Shown here piece by piece: positions 10,639-23,096 of a stretch of DNA of 64,000 nucleotides. The notes beneath the pieces were generated by a model. It did not search any database, had not been told where the DNA came from, and saw only the letters and a list, made by a program, of their open reading frames with translations. Source of the stretch: Pithys albifrons albifrons (Eukaryota; Chordata; Aves; Passeriformes; Thamnophilidae). The DNA is taken from contig NC_092472.1 of assembly GCF_047495875.1 (NCBI RefSeq), positions 3,232,349 to 3,296,348 of the forward strand. The letters are read 5' to 3'. The position numbers and the translations under genes were made by a program. Each line of letters begins with the position of its first letter. Positions within the stretch are counted from its first letter, which is position 1.

Positions 10639-11680
10639 GTCACTGAGATCTGAACTGCAAACGAGGCCCTTAAGTCTTATTTTGGACTACATAGTAGGAG
10701 GGATCATATCAGGAAATTCATCAGTTCTTCTGAATTTTTGTACTTTGCAGCCTGCTTATCTCCTATGAATATCTGTAAGTGTAAATTCTATATTGAAAGC
10801 CTAGATCTGAATAGAATGACCCAGTTTAATCTTCTGTTTCATTTTCCTCACATATAACATTCTCTCTTCATGTGGTTCTTGAGATAATCCAGTATTTGCT
10901 GCAAAACAGCAGACACAAGTGGAAGGCTTCCAGGAAACAAAACCTGAATTAAGATCTAGGTTGCAAAAATATAATTGCCACTTTGAGGAAACTTTTCATC
11001 AAAAAGTAAAAGAGAAATATAGATGGAGAAAGGAGGTTTCACTCAGTAATTACAAGCCCTCTATCCCATATGTCATTATTCTCATCTGTCTGAACCCATG
11101 TGATTTGCATGTGTGCTTCTGACCCTTGTAACTGGCAAAAACCTCTCATGAGAGGATAATGCATTACAGTCATACAAGGAAATTAAAATACATTTGTCTG
11201 CTCACTATCATTTGCAGAAGAAAGATAAGTATTCAAATCCACATGGATGAAAGGCAAAATAAACCAGGAGCAGTCATTCAACAGAGACTGAATCATCCTT
11301 CTGTTTACCTTAGTGGGAATTTCTTCCCTTCTTTTATCACACCTACTGTCCCACACAAATGTATCCCTCTCACACTTGTCTTTCACACCATCTGTAATAT
11401 AACCAAGAGGCACTAACACATGATAAAATGATCATCAGCTCTTGGCAAATTTTCTACTACATGGCCTACTCTTCTCACATAAATACGAAGCCCTAAGTTT
11501 AAAGGCTTTATCACAGGACTCTTCCTCAAGTTGAGTTTTCTGAGAAAGTATAACAGCTTATCCTTTAGTTTCTGTTTCTTCTTTCTGAAACATAAAATCT
11601 TTAGGTGGTTGAAATAAGCATGAGCTGCTAAACAACACTCAGCTTCAAATGCAGAAGCACATTCCAGAAACAGGGAAAGT
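10639..11680. repeat. Decayed ~1 kb intergenic module, copies a and start of b (I1)
   Basis: Each copy has the order CACTGA..TCTGAA, GGACTACATAGTAGG, GCCTGCT..ATGAA, TCTGAATAG and CCTCACATATAACATTCT. Copy a runs from about 10639. A partial copy b begins about 11430 and is cut by CR1. Related copies lie in I2, I3 and I4. Confidence 0.6.
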
Positions 11681-13160
11681 GGAGTAAGGTCTTCCCTGAA
11701 CGTCCTTTTCTGCAGACCAATCAACCTTACTTCCTCAGCTCCTCCTCATAACTGTAGATGCTCCATCAGCTGCATTGCTCTCCTTTGCACATCCTTCAGC
11801 ATCTCAACGTCTTCTTGGTACTGAAGGACCCGAAACAGAACACAGTACTCGAGGTGTGACCTCAGCACTACCGAGTACACAGAGATGATCCCTTCCCTGG
11901 TCCTGCAGGCCACACTACTTCTGATACAAACCATGAAGCCTTTGGCCTTCTTAGCCACCTGAGAACACTTCTAACTCCTATTCAGCCATCACTTGACCAA
12001 CAGCGCCAGTCTCTTTTCAGTTCAGAAGCTTTCCAGCTACTCTTCCCCAAGCTTGTAGTGCTGCATGGGGCTGTTGAGGCCCAAGGGCAGGATCCTGGAT
12101 TTTGCCTTTTTGCTCCTCATACAATTGGTCTTACCACATGAATCCAGCCTGTCCAAATCCCTCTGTAGAGCCTCCCTACCCTCAAGAAGATCAACACTCC
12201 CATCCACCTTGGTGTCTCCTGCAAACTTACTGACAGTGCACTCAACACCCACTTCCAGATCATCGATGAAGATATTATGCAGAACTGGCTCCAGAACTGA
12301 GCCTTGGGCAACACCATCAAGCATCAACTGATTGTAATTCTCTTCTCCATCACAATCTGGGCCCAGACATCCAGACACTTTGTACCCAGTAAAGAGTAAA
12401 CCCGTCCAAGCCATGACGAGCCACTTTCATCCATGAAAATGCTGTGGGAAACAGTGTCAAGGGTTTTACTAAACTCCTCGTAGCAAACATCCAGAGTTTT
12501 CCCCATTCCATTAAGTGGCTCATCTCATAGAAGATCATGTTAGTCAGGCAGAACCTGCCTTTCATAAAGCCATGCTGAAGGGGCCAGATCATATGCTTGT
12601 CCTGTAAATGCCCCATGATGGCACTCCAGATGATCTGCTCCATAACCTAGAGGCCTGTAGTTCACCTGTGTAGTTCCTTCTGGCCTTTCTTGTAAATGGG
12701 CATCATGTTTGTTTACCTCCAGTCAACTGCGAGCTACGCAGTCACCAGGAACTGCTGAACAATGATGGAAAGGGACTCAGTGAGCCCTTCCACCAGCTCC
12801 CTCAGTACCAGTGGGTGGAACCCAATCAGCCCCTTGGACTTGTGTGTGCTTAAGTGGTACAGCAGGTTGCTGCAAACTTGGATTCTCTGTGCATTATTGA
12901 GATATCATTTAGCTTTTCATCCTTGTCTTTCCACTCAGACCTGGAGAACAACAGATCTACCTATTAAATATTGGGGCAAAGAATGCATTAAGTACCTCAA
13001 CCTTTTCCTCATCTTTTGTCATTACATCTCCCCCCATATCCAACAAAGGATGGAAATTCTCCTTAGTACTCCTTTTACTGATAATGTGCATATAGAAACA
13101 CTTTTATTGTACTTTTTTGTATCAGGTGGAATACAATTTCTTAGGCTAAATTTTTGAATA
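11680..13160 (-). mobile_element. CR1 LINE fragment (reverse transcriptase part), inactive
   Basis: Minus-strand frames give CR1 reverse transcriptase pieces in order: [42 protein letters not shown] and EYCVLFRVLQYQEDVEML. The catalytic FADD motif reads FAGD, and the frame is broken several times, so it is dead. Both the 5' part of the element and the 3' UTR are missing. Boundaries are by eye. The 5' junction (near 13150) and the flank beyond it match those of the CR1 at 52390-53785. Confidence 0.85.
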
Positions 13161-15812
13161 GAAGCAACTCAAATGCATAGTCCTCCATTAGGTACAAGCC
13201 ATGTTAACAATGACAGGAAAAGAAACCACCATCTGTTCTTCTGCAGTTCCAACCATCAAAGCTCCCCTGACTTCTCTGCAACTTCCCCAAATAACTGGCA
13301 ATTTACTTCTGACCTTCTCAAAACTGTCAAGAATATATCCTGAGGATAAAGCACTAATGATTGCACCAAGACAGAAGATATATTTGTCTGTTTACCACCA
13401 CTCTTAGAAGAAACACGAGAATACTAAAGCACACAAATGATAAAAGGCCTACATAAAAAAGAATGTGTCATGAAAACAATGGCTTAGGGGGGATTCCCTC
13501 TCTTTCATCACATACACTGTTCCATTTCTACTTACACATATTCTTCCCTGCAATATCTGAACACAAAGATCCTCTCACATCTCCTACCTTTCACATCCAC
13601 TGTAACACAAACAAGAGGCACTAACACAATGATGCACTGCTAAAGGAAGCTGTGCTGATAATTAAAGCTACATACATAAGAAACTGAAACAATAAATCAC
13701 ACAGGCAAGGCAAGAAAGTATTAGAAGAAAAAGGATTGTTAGAGAAAGTCACCGGCACAGCTTCCTGGTCTGTGGGTATAGAAATTACTCTCCCAGGGGA
13801 TCTGGAAGTCATCCATATCTCAATCTGCAAGTGTCACCTGAAAATCTGACTCACATAGTCAGATTATTTAAAAACATAGCTTTTAAAAAAATAATTCTCA
13901 GCTCTCAATATGTTTTCTAGTGTATGACTTTGCCATCTGCCACAAATATGGAGTCTTAATGTGGCACACCTGATGTACACCTTCTTCTAGGTCTCTTTCT
14001 CAAGCTCAGCCTCTGAGAAGTTAACTTTTTGCTTCTGCTTCATTTTCCTCCCACCTGTCTCAGGTGTTTGAAGTAAAATTTTGCCAGAAAACTACACTTT
14101 TAATTCCAAATACAAAAGTACTTACCAGAAAAGGGGAAAAGGAATGACAATCTTCCCAGAAACAAAGGCCTGACGGAAAGTATAATAATTGCAACTATGA
14201 AGAAACTGTACATTGCAAAATACCACTGGGCTACAGGTGGATAATGGTGGTTTCACACAGGAATTATAAGATGTTCTACTCAAGCATCATTGTTCCACAT
14301 ACACACCCACATTATGAAAATACTTTATAGTTGGAAAACTGTCTTTGCATTTAGGACAGAGAAACCAGGGTTAGAACAGAAATGGCACTGGCCTTGGCAC
14401 TAGGCATGAAATCAAACCATTGCTCAGGTAAAACCGCATTGCCCCAACTATTTCCCTGATTCAAAGGCAGCCTCTAACCCTCCCTGCTCTGCATTCACAG
14501 CCTTTGGTTGTACTCCAGATTAAATCCAGTGTTTGGCTGTATGTCAGACAAAGAGGAAAGAGAATATAATCTGGTGACATTTGAGGGGAATAGAAGTATA
14601 TGAAAACCTTTGTCTTGGCAACTGAACACCTTCAAGGTATGGATGGAAACTGCTCCCCCGTGCAACACTTATGAGATATCTTTTTGCCAGGGAAAATGAG
14701 GCCCAGCTTTAAACCTGGACAACAAACGAGAGACAAAATTTGCTCTTCGCAATGCTCTCATTACAGTACATCTCATAAACAGATCATTAAGTTGTTAGAT
14801 GAGAATTAATGACAATCCCTGAACACAGAGAAGGAATCTCTCAAGGCCCCCACAGAGCTTTAGTAATATCTCTTCTACCCGGACTTCTTTGGGAAGATGA
14901 AACACTGCAATACATGATACTATAGATGGGTACTAACAGGGGAAAAGAGCAAAACATTATCTTGTGTCCTTCAACAGCCCCTCACGAATAGAACCCTTCT
15001 CTCAGTCCCTCAAGTATCCTCTCCCATCTCCAACCTCTCAAAATTTGCATGGGCCTTTTTGAAACAAATAATCAGCAAGTGCTTCTCATCAAGTATCCTG
15101 GTGCCCAGAAAATGTATTCATATAATGCAACAAGACCATGTCACAATGACGACTTTATATCCCTCTTTTGAGAGTTCCTAAAGTAATGACATAGAATACC
15201 ATAGTTCCTAGCCAAACTTCTTTAGGAGGGTGAAACACTGTACTGCTTGATAACAGAGACTGACACTGAACTAAGAAACAGATAAAACATGCTCCTATGC
15301 TCTTCAAAAACCCCTTACACAAAGCATCCCGAACCTTTCAAAAATTCCATAGTGTTCTTTGAAAACCAATAATTTGCAAGCAGTTCTCGTCAAAGAGTCA
15401 GTTCCCCAGAACGTTTCTTCAGTACATTATCCAGGAACACGTCACAGATTTCACATACATATCTATTCATATCTTTGTTCAGAGAAGGTTCTAAAAGTAA
15501 AGCTGCCCTGCAGAAGAGACTGTATCAGTGAACACAGTGTAGCAGAGTAATAAAATGAAAAAGCACCACACATAGCCCTGCTAGAATTAACTTTTAGCCA
15601 CAATGACCCTCATTTCTTCTTCTCCCAACAACTGGAATACTGAGCACTGAAATCTCGTGCCCCTCAACCGAGGAGCAAGAGGCACAAGTGCTCAACGCAC
15701 TCGTCACTGAAAACACTAAGTGACTTGTAAATAGAACTCCCCATGCAGAAAAATGAAGACGGAAGGGAAGGCTAAAAAAGGAGAAGAGACAGCCTGGTCC
15801 GAAGAAACTCAC

Positions 15813-18254
15813 CGAGGGAGCGGCGGGGTTCACGGGAGAAGCGCGGGCAGGGTCCTCCTCCCCGAGCAGCGGCGGGGGCTCGTCAGGAGCGGGCCGGGCC
15901 GGGAGGGTGTCGCAGCAGCTGCCGCCCGAGAAGCGGAGCTGGCTCTTGCGCGAGTCGGCCGTAAGAGACACCTCGTGCGAGTAGGAGTGCAGGAAGGCGC
16001 GGACGCCGTCGATGCCCACGAAGTGCGTGGCCGGCACGCCGCGCAAGGCCCCGCTGGTGTCGGCCAGCAGCTGAGAGCGGCGCCAGCGCCTGAGGCGCAG
16101 CGCCAGCAGAAGAATCAGGAAGGCGAGGAAGAGACAGGAGACGGCGGCCACGGCCAGCACGAGCCAGCGCGTCAGGCTCTCGGCCGGCTCGCCCGGTGCC
16201 CCCGCGTCGGCCGCGCTGCCCAGCTCGTCCAGCAGCTCGGCCACACTGTCGGCCAGCAGCACGGTGAGCGTGGCCGTGGCCGACAGCGCCGGCCGGCCGT
16301 GGTCCTTGACCAGCACCACCAGGCTGTGGCGCGCCGCGTCGCGGGCGAGCGGGAAGCGCGCCGTGCGCACCTCGCCGCTGTGCAGCCCCAGGCGGAAGAG
16401 CCCCGGCTCCGTGGCCTTGGCCAGCTCGTACGACAGCCAGGCGTTCTGCCCCGCGTCCGCGTCCACCGCCACCACCTTGGCCACCAGTGCGCCGGGCTCG
16501 GACGAGCGCGGCGCCAGCTCCACGCCCGCCCAGCCCGTACCCGCCGGTGGAGGAGGAGGCGGGTAGAGCACCTGCGGCGCGTTGTCGTTCTCATCCACGA
16601 TCAGCAGCCGCACCGACACGTTGCTGCTCAGCGCCGGCGAGCCGCCGTCCTCCGCCCGCACCCACAGCTCCACCTCGCGCACCTCCTCGTAGTCGAAGGA
16701 GCGCAGCGCGTACAGCGCGCCCGTCTCCGCCTGCACCGACACGTACGACGACAGCGGCAAGCCCCGCACCCGCCCCTCCGACAGCCGGTAGCGCACGCGA
16801 GCGTTCTGCCCCCAGTCCGCGTCCGTCGCCCGCACCGTCAGCACCAGCGCTCCCGCCGCGTTGTTCTCGGCCAGCCGCGCAGTGTAGCTCTCCCTCGTGA
16901 ACACTGGTGCGTTGTCGTTCACATCCAGCACCCGCAGTGCCAACACGGCGCTGCTCTGCAGGGGCGGTGACCCTCCGTCCATCGCCCTCACCGTGACATT
17001 GTATGCCGACACCTGCTCTCGGTCCAACTCCCGTGCTGTCACCACGCGGTAGTAGTCCTCATAGGACTTCTCCAGCCGAAATGGGAGGCCCCCATCCAGC
17101 AAGCATCGCACTTCACCATTGCCCCCGGAGTCACGGTCGTGCACATGGAGCAGGGCCACCACCGTCCCCGGCGGAGCCTCTTCAGATATTTCACTCAGCG
17201 TCGACGAAACTGTAAGGTCTGGTGCATTGTCATTCACATCTGTCACGGTGATCACGACTTTCGTCTTGTCAGAGAGCTCTCCTCCGTCCCGTGCTTGCAC
17301 TCCCAGTTCATGTAAGGAGATTTCCTCAAAGTCCAAATCGTCCTTAATGGTTATTTCTCCTGTCTCAGAATCCAGATGAAAAAGTTCACTCGCCCTGTCT
17401 GAAATTTTGTGGAAGCTGTATTTGACATGCCCATTGAGACCCTCGTCGGCGTCGGTGGCCGTGACAGTGACTAGGATAGTGTCGAAGGGCACATCCTCCG
17501 GCACACGTACCGTGTACTCCTCCTGGCTGAACACGGGCGCGTTGTCATTCGCGTCCAGCACCGTCACGTGGATCCGCGCCGTGCCTGTCCGTGCCGGATC
17601 GCCGCCGTCCCTCGCCCTCAGCACCAGCTCGTGAAACGCTACCTCCTCCCTGTCCAAAGCCTTCGCCAGCACCAGTTCGGGACGCTGATCCCCGCCGGGG
17701 CCCGCCTGCATGGCCAGCGAGAAGTGTTCGTCGCCGCTCAGCTCATAGCTCAGCAGCGAATTCCTTGCTAAATCCGGATCATGGGCCTCAGGCAGGGAAA
17801 ACCGCGACCCCGGGGCTGTCATCTCGCTCAGTCTCAGCTCCATTTCTGCCTGTCGGAAGCTGGGCACATTGTCGTTAATGTCCATGATTTCCACTTCGAT
17901 TCCATAAACCTGCATCTGTCCCTCCACTATCAGCTCACAGCGCAGCACGCATTTCTCCACCACCCGACACAGCTGCTCCCTGTCGATTTTTTCGGCTGTC
18001 ACCAAATGTCCTGTCTTCCCGTGCAGAGAGAAATACTGCGTCCTACCTTTATCCAAGATACGGAGTCCGTTCTCCCGGAGCGCCGGCAGCTGCAGACCCA
18101 GGTCCTTGGCCACGTCGCCCACGAACGAACCCTTGGGTATCTCCTCGGGCACCGAGTAGCGCAGCTGCCCCCACGCCGCCTCCCACGCCGCCAGCAGGGC
18201 GGCCCACAGCAGGACTCGCTGCCGCCGGCCCCAGCGCCTCCCCGCCGCGCACAT
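15813..18254 (-). CDS. PCDHGA: Protocadherin gamma A-type variable exon (local name A2)
   Basis: 814 codons, with the A-type layout: signal peptide MCAAGRRW plus hydrophobic core ending WEAAWG, six EC domains, TM and the YSHEVSLTADSRKSQLRF tail. EC1 ends DINDNVPSF rather than DINDNAPTF and the following strand is FRQAEMELRLSEM, making its EC1/EC2 border the most distinct of the five A exons. EC5, EC6, TM and tail are nearly identical to the siblings. The exon ends TCG|GTGAGT, phase 0, after a tail ending NPAAPS. Start 18254 is the conserved signal-peptide ATG; the frame stays open for 64 codons upstream but begins at a non-ATG codon. The protein would act as a homophilic neuronal recognition molecule (family knowledge). 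Confidence 0.95.
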
Positions 18255-18476
18255 CTCGGCCGCGCCACCGCCGGTACTGCAACACCACTGCACTGTTGCC
18301 GGAAAGCGCTGACCGCCGACACTGCGCCCACTGTCGCTCGCACTACAACTGAGACTGGCTCCCGACCGCTGCCGGCAGTCCCTCCGTCTCGCTTCAGCAC
18401 GGTTCCGCACCGCGGGGACGATCCAGAACGCTCGCCTGGCCGCCAAAGCAGACTGCTAGCCGGGCCGGACTGCAGC

Positions 18477-18556
18477 GGGCGGGGCTGCAGCGCTCCGACC
18501 TTCCTCTCGCTCCTCTCGGTCAACAGCGGCGCCCGCAGTCTCCTCCCGGCACTGCA
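18477..18556 (-). promoter_or_regulatory. Promoter block of A2: CSE and GC box
   Basis: CSE at 18520-18535 (plus TCAACAGCGGCGCCCG), 266 bp before the ATG; GC box GGGCGGGGC at 18477-18485; CTGCAG at 18551-18556. Spacing and sequence match those of A3-A5. Confidence 0.8.
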
Positions 18557-20328
18557 GGTACCGAGCGCTGCCGAGCGATGCCCGCCCAGCCACGCATAAG
18601 TGGGTTCCCTTCCAGAGTGGATCTCCTTCTTCAGCTTTTCTCCATCTGATCTCTGCTTTGATCCTTCTGCTGAACATGACCAATAGAAATAATACGCCTC
18701 CCGTCTTCGTGGTATTTCTAATCGTAAAGAAATTTTTTTTCATTGCTATATAATACAAATTACTCAGGATATGATGTGCAAAGTGTTATCAGGCTTTTTG
18801 CATTAGTCCCGAACGCACAATCACCCAAACCTATTGCGTAGTGAATATTGATTGCAGATCAAATCAGCGTCATGTTATGGAGGACCAACTGTATTCCCAT
18901 GAAGAGCGAGGAATTAACAATCCCCATGTCCTGCCATATAGGGACAGAACATTTTCTCACCCTTTCTGCCGCCTAATAGACCTTCACTTGAGTGCTAGAA
19001 CTCGAATATTAATAGTACAAGACAACGATGAAGATCCATCCAGTCTCCTTAAGCCCTTGCCTCTGGTATTTTTAATTATCCCCTCCACATCGAACGCTGA
19101 TCAGAATCAGTTTGGTGTGAATCAAACCTGCCTTTGTCACCCTTCTCCAACCAGTATTTCGAATTTTTCGTTAAAGACACAGATAAGACTGTGCTTGGAC
19201 TTTGGACACTCTGTTTGGGAGTAACTCAGCACCCTGCAGAGGTGCTCATGCATATCCTCTGTCCATAATAAAAAACCCCAAACGAGCACGTATCACACTT
19301 TTGGCGTTAAACGCTATCAAATAGCAACATGTATACTTTTTAACCATTAAGGATTAAAAACAGAAGACCATGTGAGAAAAGGAAAAACTGCAGCAAAAAA
19401 CCCCTCTAATCCTAACTAACTAACAAACAAATTCAAACTCAATTTGATTTTCTTTTTTAGATCGCATTGTATATCTCTGTAGAACAAAGAGATGAGGAAC
19501 AGTAGACAAGACCGAACTACCACTGAAACTGGAGAACAAAACGGGAAATAAATGCACAAAGAGAGTTCCTTGACATGGTCAAAAACCCTCCCAAAACAAT
19601 ACAAAACAGAAAAACCCCAACAAAAAGATCAATCCCAATAACGCTGCCATTCCTGCAGATTCCTTCCAGCAAAAGATGAGAGGTCACACGGCAGAGAAAA
19701 GGAATACTGATTCGGGAGGAAAAATCAGTAACTTCCCCCATCAAGGAGGCACATGCACCTTTCATTTGAAAGCCCAACACCGAAACAGCATTTACTACTG
19801 AGGTTTTGTTCAGGTGTCACACATTTGAAAGCGTATCACTTCGGGAAAACAAGATTTGGAAGAAAAAACGTAAACCCCATTTCCCCGAGCCAGTCACAAA
19901 GAACTAGTGGATCTGATTCTACACAATCGGCCTTCTACGTTAATAAACCATAGTCTTTTATGTAACTCATGTTTTCAGAGCTTTCATCAAAACATGACAC
20001 TTCCTGTTCTTAGTGAAAAATGAAGAAAAGCAAAATATCAATCGAAGTTTCACTACTGTTGCACCAAATTACGCAGAAGTTGAAAGGCAAAAACGTCCCA
20101 AATTAATCTACACATGTAATAGAAAACCACATCAGATAGCTGATGAGGCGAGAATTGCCTGCCACACGGCTTACTACTACAACGGACGAGGCACAGTATT
20201 ATTCAATTCTATCAAAGAAACACAGATCAGTACTAATCACTCCAGCAAAGAAAAGAAGCTCAACAACTCACTGCCACCAGCATGCGCTTATGAAATAATC
20301 AGAGACAAAAAAATTGTACATTACAGAC
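18557..20328. other. Intergenic gap A2 to B2
   Basis: No gene or mobile element recognised. It is AT-rich. The upstream element found before A1, A3, A4 and A5 was not found here, so it is either lost or too diverged to see. Confidence 0.6.
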
Positions 20329-22800
20329 CTGCAGTGCATCGGGGTTGGAGGGCGGCTCTGCCGGGACGGCGCTGCTGTTCGGGCTCGGCTTGTCGCACGA
20401 CTCCCCGCCCAGAAGCTCCTCCGTGGACACGATGGGCAGCGGCGGCGGCGGCCAAGCGGCCTCGGGCACGGCTCGAGATGGCGCCGCCACGCACAGGTTG
20501 TAGGAATAGGGCAAGGTGCCCTCGCAGAAGTCGGCCGGGAAGGCGGCGCCGGGCACGGAGAAGCGCTGCGCGCCCAGGCAGCGCAGCACGGCGGGCGGCC
20601 CGGCCCGGCGCAGCCGCGCCAGCACGGCCAGCGCCACGCTGAGCAGGAAGAGCGCCGAGAGCAGCGCCAGCGCCAGCACCAGGTAGAACTGCAGCTCGGC
20701 CGGCGCGTCGGCGCCCGCCGGCCGCTCGCTCAGCTCCGGCAGCGCCTCGTGCAAGCTCTCGGCCAGCACCACGTGCAGCGTGGCCGTGGCCGACAGCGCC
20801 GGCTGCCCGTGGTCCTTGACAAGAGCCACGAGCCGCTGCTTGGCCGCGTCCCTGTCGGACACGGCCCGCGCCGTGCGCACCTCGCCGCTGTGCAGTCCCA
20901 GGCGGAAGAGCGCCGGCTCCGACGTCTGCAGCAGCTCGTAGGACAGCCACGCGTTGCGCCCCGCGTCCGCGTCCACCGCCACAACCTTGGCCACCAGGTA
21001 GCCGGCCTCGGCCGACCGCGGCACCACCTCGAAAGCCGGCGGCACCGGGGGTGCTCCTGGGGCCGCCCCCGAGGCCGGCCAGAGCACCCGCGGCGCGTTG
21101 TCGTTTTGGTCGAGCACGAAGACGCGCACCGTGGCCGTGGAGCTGCGCGCTGGCGTCCCGCCGTCCTGCGCCCGCACGGCCACCGAGAACTCGCGGCACT
21201 GCTCGTAGTCGAAGGAGCGCTGCGCGTACACGGCGCCGCTCCGCGCCTCCACCGACACGAGCGGCGCCGCGCCCGCCGCGCCCGCGCTGCCGCCCGCCAG
21301 CCAGTAGCTCACGCGCCCGTTGGTCCCCGCGTCCAAGTCCCGCGCGCTCACGCGCAGCACCATCGCCCCCGCCGCGTTGTTCTCCGGCACGTACGCGCTG
21401 TACTCCGACTCCTCGAACACCGGCGCGTTGTCGTTCACGTCCGACACCTCCAACACCAGCTCCGTGCTGCTCGACAGCGCCGGGCTGCCATGGTCCCTGG
21501 CCACCACCGTCACGCGGTGCTCGGCCGCCTGCTCGCGGTCCAGCGTGGTCTCCGTCACCACCTTATACGAGCCGCCCGAGGACTTCATGATGGACAGCGG
21601 CGCCTTTACCGACAGCTCGCACGTCACCTCACCATTTTCGCCGGAGTCTGCGTCGTTAATATTCAGGAGTGCAACGACGGTGCCGACTGGCGCGTCCTCG
21701 GGCACGGGGCTCGACAGGGAGAGAATCGTGATCTCGGGCGTGTTATCGTTCACGTCTAGCACCTCCACCTCCACCTTGCAGTGTGCTACCAGTCCGCCCC
21801 CGTCCTTTGCCTCCACAGTCAGGCTTAACGCACTCGTGTCCTCGAAATCCAGGGGCTCCAGCAACGTAATCGTTCCTCTCTCTGCGTCTATCAAGAATTT
21901 CTGACGCACCTTGACTGGCATTTTCCCGAAGCCATAGGTGATGTGGGCATTGGTCCCGGCGTCAGCATCGGAGGCAGAGATGTTAAGCATGGTCGAGCCT
22001 AGAGGCGTATCCTCGCGCAGGCTCGCCCTGTACCGGTCCTGAGCGAACACGGGGGGATTGTCGTTGGCGTCGGTGACATTGATCCAGAGCTGGGCGGTGC
22101 CGCTTCGGGGCGGGTCGCCGCCGTCCAGCGCCGTCAGGATCAGGAGCAAATTTTGCTCCGTCTCTCGGTCCAGCGCTCGGCGGAGCACCAGCTCCGCAAA
22201 CTTGCTGCCGTCCTGACTTTCCTTCGCCTCCACTTCGAAGTACTCATTTTTCTCGAGTTCGTAGCCCTGCAGCGAGTTGCTGCCCACGTCCGAGTCCTCG
22301 GCTATGCCCAAGTGAAAGCGGGTGCCGGGAGAAGCAAACTCGTTGATCTCCAGATGGAAATTGTCTTGTGGAAAGCGTGGTGCGTTGTCATTCACGTCCT
22401 GGATGTCCACCTGGACGTGGAAAACGTTGAGCGGGTTGTGCACCAGCGCCTCAAAGATGACGGAACAGGATGCCAACTCGCCGCACATCTCCTCTCGGTC
22501 CAGCCTCTCGTTCACGTACAGGTTCCCGTTTGTCTCGCTCACGGTGAAGTATTTCACCTGTTTTTTGCCGGCGGACGCCACCCGCATCTTGCGCGCTGGC
22601 AGTTCGTCCGGGCTGAGTCCCAGGTCCCGCGCCAGCGGCCCCACCAGCGAGCCTCTGGCCAGCTCCTCGGGGATGGTGTAGCGGAGCCGCTCCGCCGCCG
22701 CCCGGCAGCACAGGCACAGCAGCACAGCGGGCAGCAGCAGCAACAGCAGCGCTCTGCCGCCTGCCGGCTCGCGGCTCTGCCTCCGCCTGCCCGCTGCCAT
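20329..22800 (-). CDS. PCDHGB: Protocadherin gamma B-type variable exon (local name B2)
   Basis: 824 codons, the longest B exon here. Signal peptide, six EC domains, TM and the FCEGTLPYSYNLCVA tail are as in B1. EC1 carries a small insertion (KMRVASAGKKQVKYFTVSE where B1 has KLRLSADKQYFTVSE). EC1-EC2 after the first linker (FPQDNFHLEINEF, EYFEVEAKESQDGSKF) are very close to B3 and unlike B1/B4. EC3 (QDRYRASLREDTPLGS) is of the B2/B3/B4 type. The donor is CAG|GTCTGTAATG, phase 0. Here the four-base-shifted alternative is GTAATG, a weaker site than in B1. Start 22800 is the conserved MAAGRRRQ signal peptide, 258 bp after the CSE. Confidence 0.95.
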
Positions 22801-23057
22801 TGTCGGCAGCATTCGCCGCGCTCTGCCGGCTTCTGCAGCTGCCAGGCCTTCCTTCCAGCCGCTCTGCGCAGCAAGCGCAGGGGCCGCCGAAGCGTTGCGG
22901 GGCCGGCGCCGGCTTGGTGGCCACTGCTGCCCGCGCCGCCTGTCGCCTGTGCTGCCCGTGCCGCTGCCGCTGTGGCCGGCGCCGGCCGAGCGAGCAGCCT
23001 GCGGGGGCAGGACGCTGCGGCGGCTGCGGCTGCGGCTCCAGCGCCGCTCGGCGGCGG

Positions 23058-23096
23058 CCAACAGCGGCACCCGGAGGCGCCGCGACGCCACTGCAG
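23058..23096 (-). promoter_or_regulatory. Promoter CSE of B2
   Basis: Plus CCAACAGCGGCACCCG at 23058-23073, 258 bp before the ATG, exactly the spacing of B1 and B4. CTGCAG is at 23091-23096. The leader between CSE and ATG is very GC-rich and in-frame open. Confidence 0.8.

Larger units (their letters stand above)
8721..15812. other. Long intergenic gap I1 (B1 to A2)
   Basis: No host gene seen. It contains a 5S-derived retroposon (9239-9552), three copies of the decayed ~1 kb module (starting about 10639, about 11430 and about 13812), a CR1 fragment splitting the second copy (about 11680-13160), and a later block around 14350-14520 with the phrase CTGCATTCACAGCCTTTGG that recurs in the other long gaps. 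The part at 14830-15130 resembles 640-920 and 28290-28560. Confidence 0.7.

Noticed and set aside
11680..13160. Intact reverse transcriptase gene or retrovirus
   Set aside because: The frames are broken, the FADD motif is mutated, there are no LTRs, and the sequence is CR1 LINE.
20314..21759. Long plus-strand open frames opposite the exons, e.g. 6385-7788, 15753-16970, 20314-21759 and 33965-35380
   Set aside because: They lie antisense to the GC-rich EC4-tail regions, have Arg/His/Pro-rich low-complexity translations and repeat wherever the exon does. They follow from the composition of the coding strand and show no domain.
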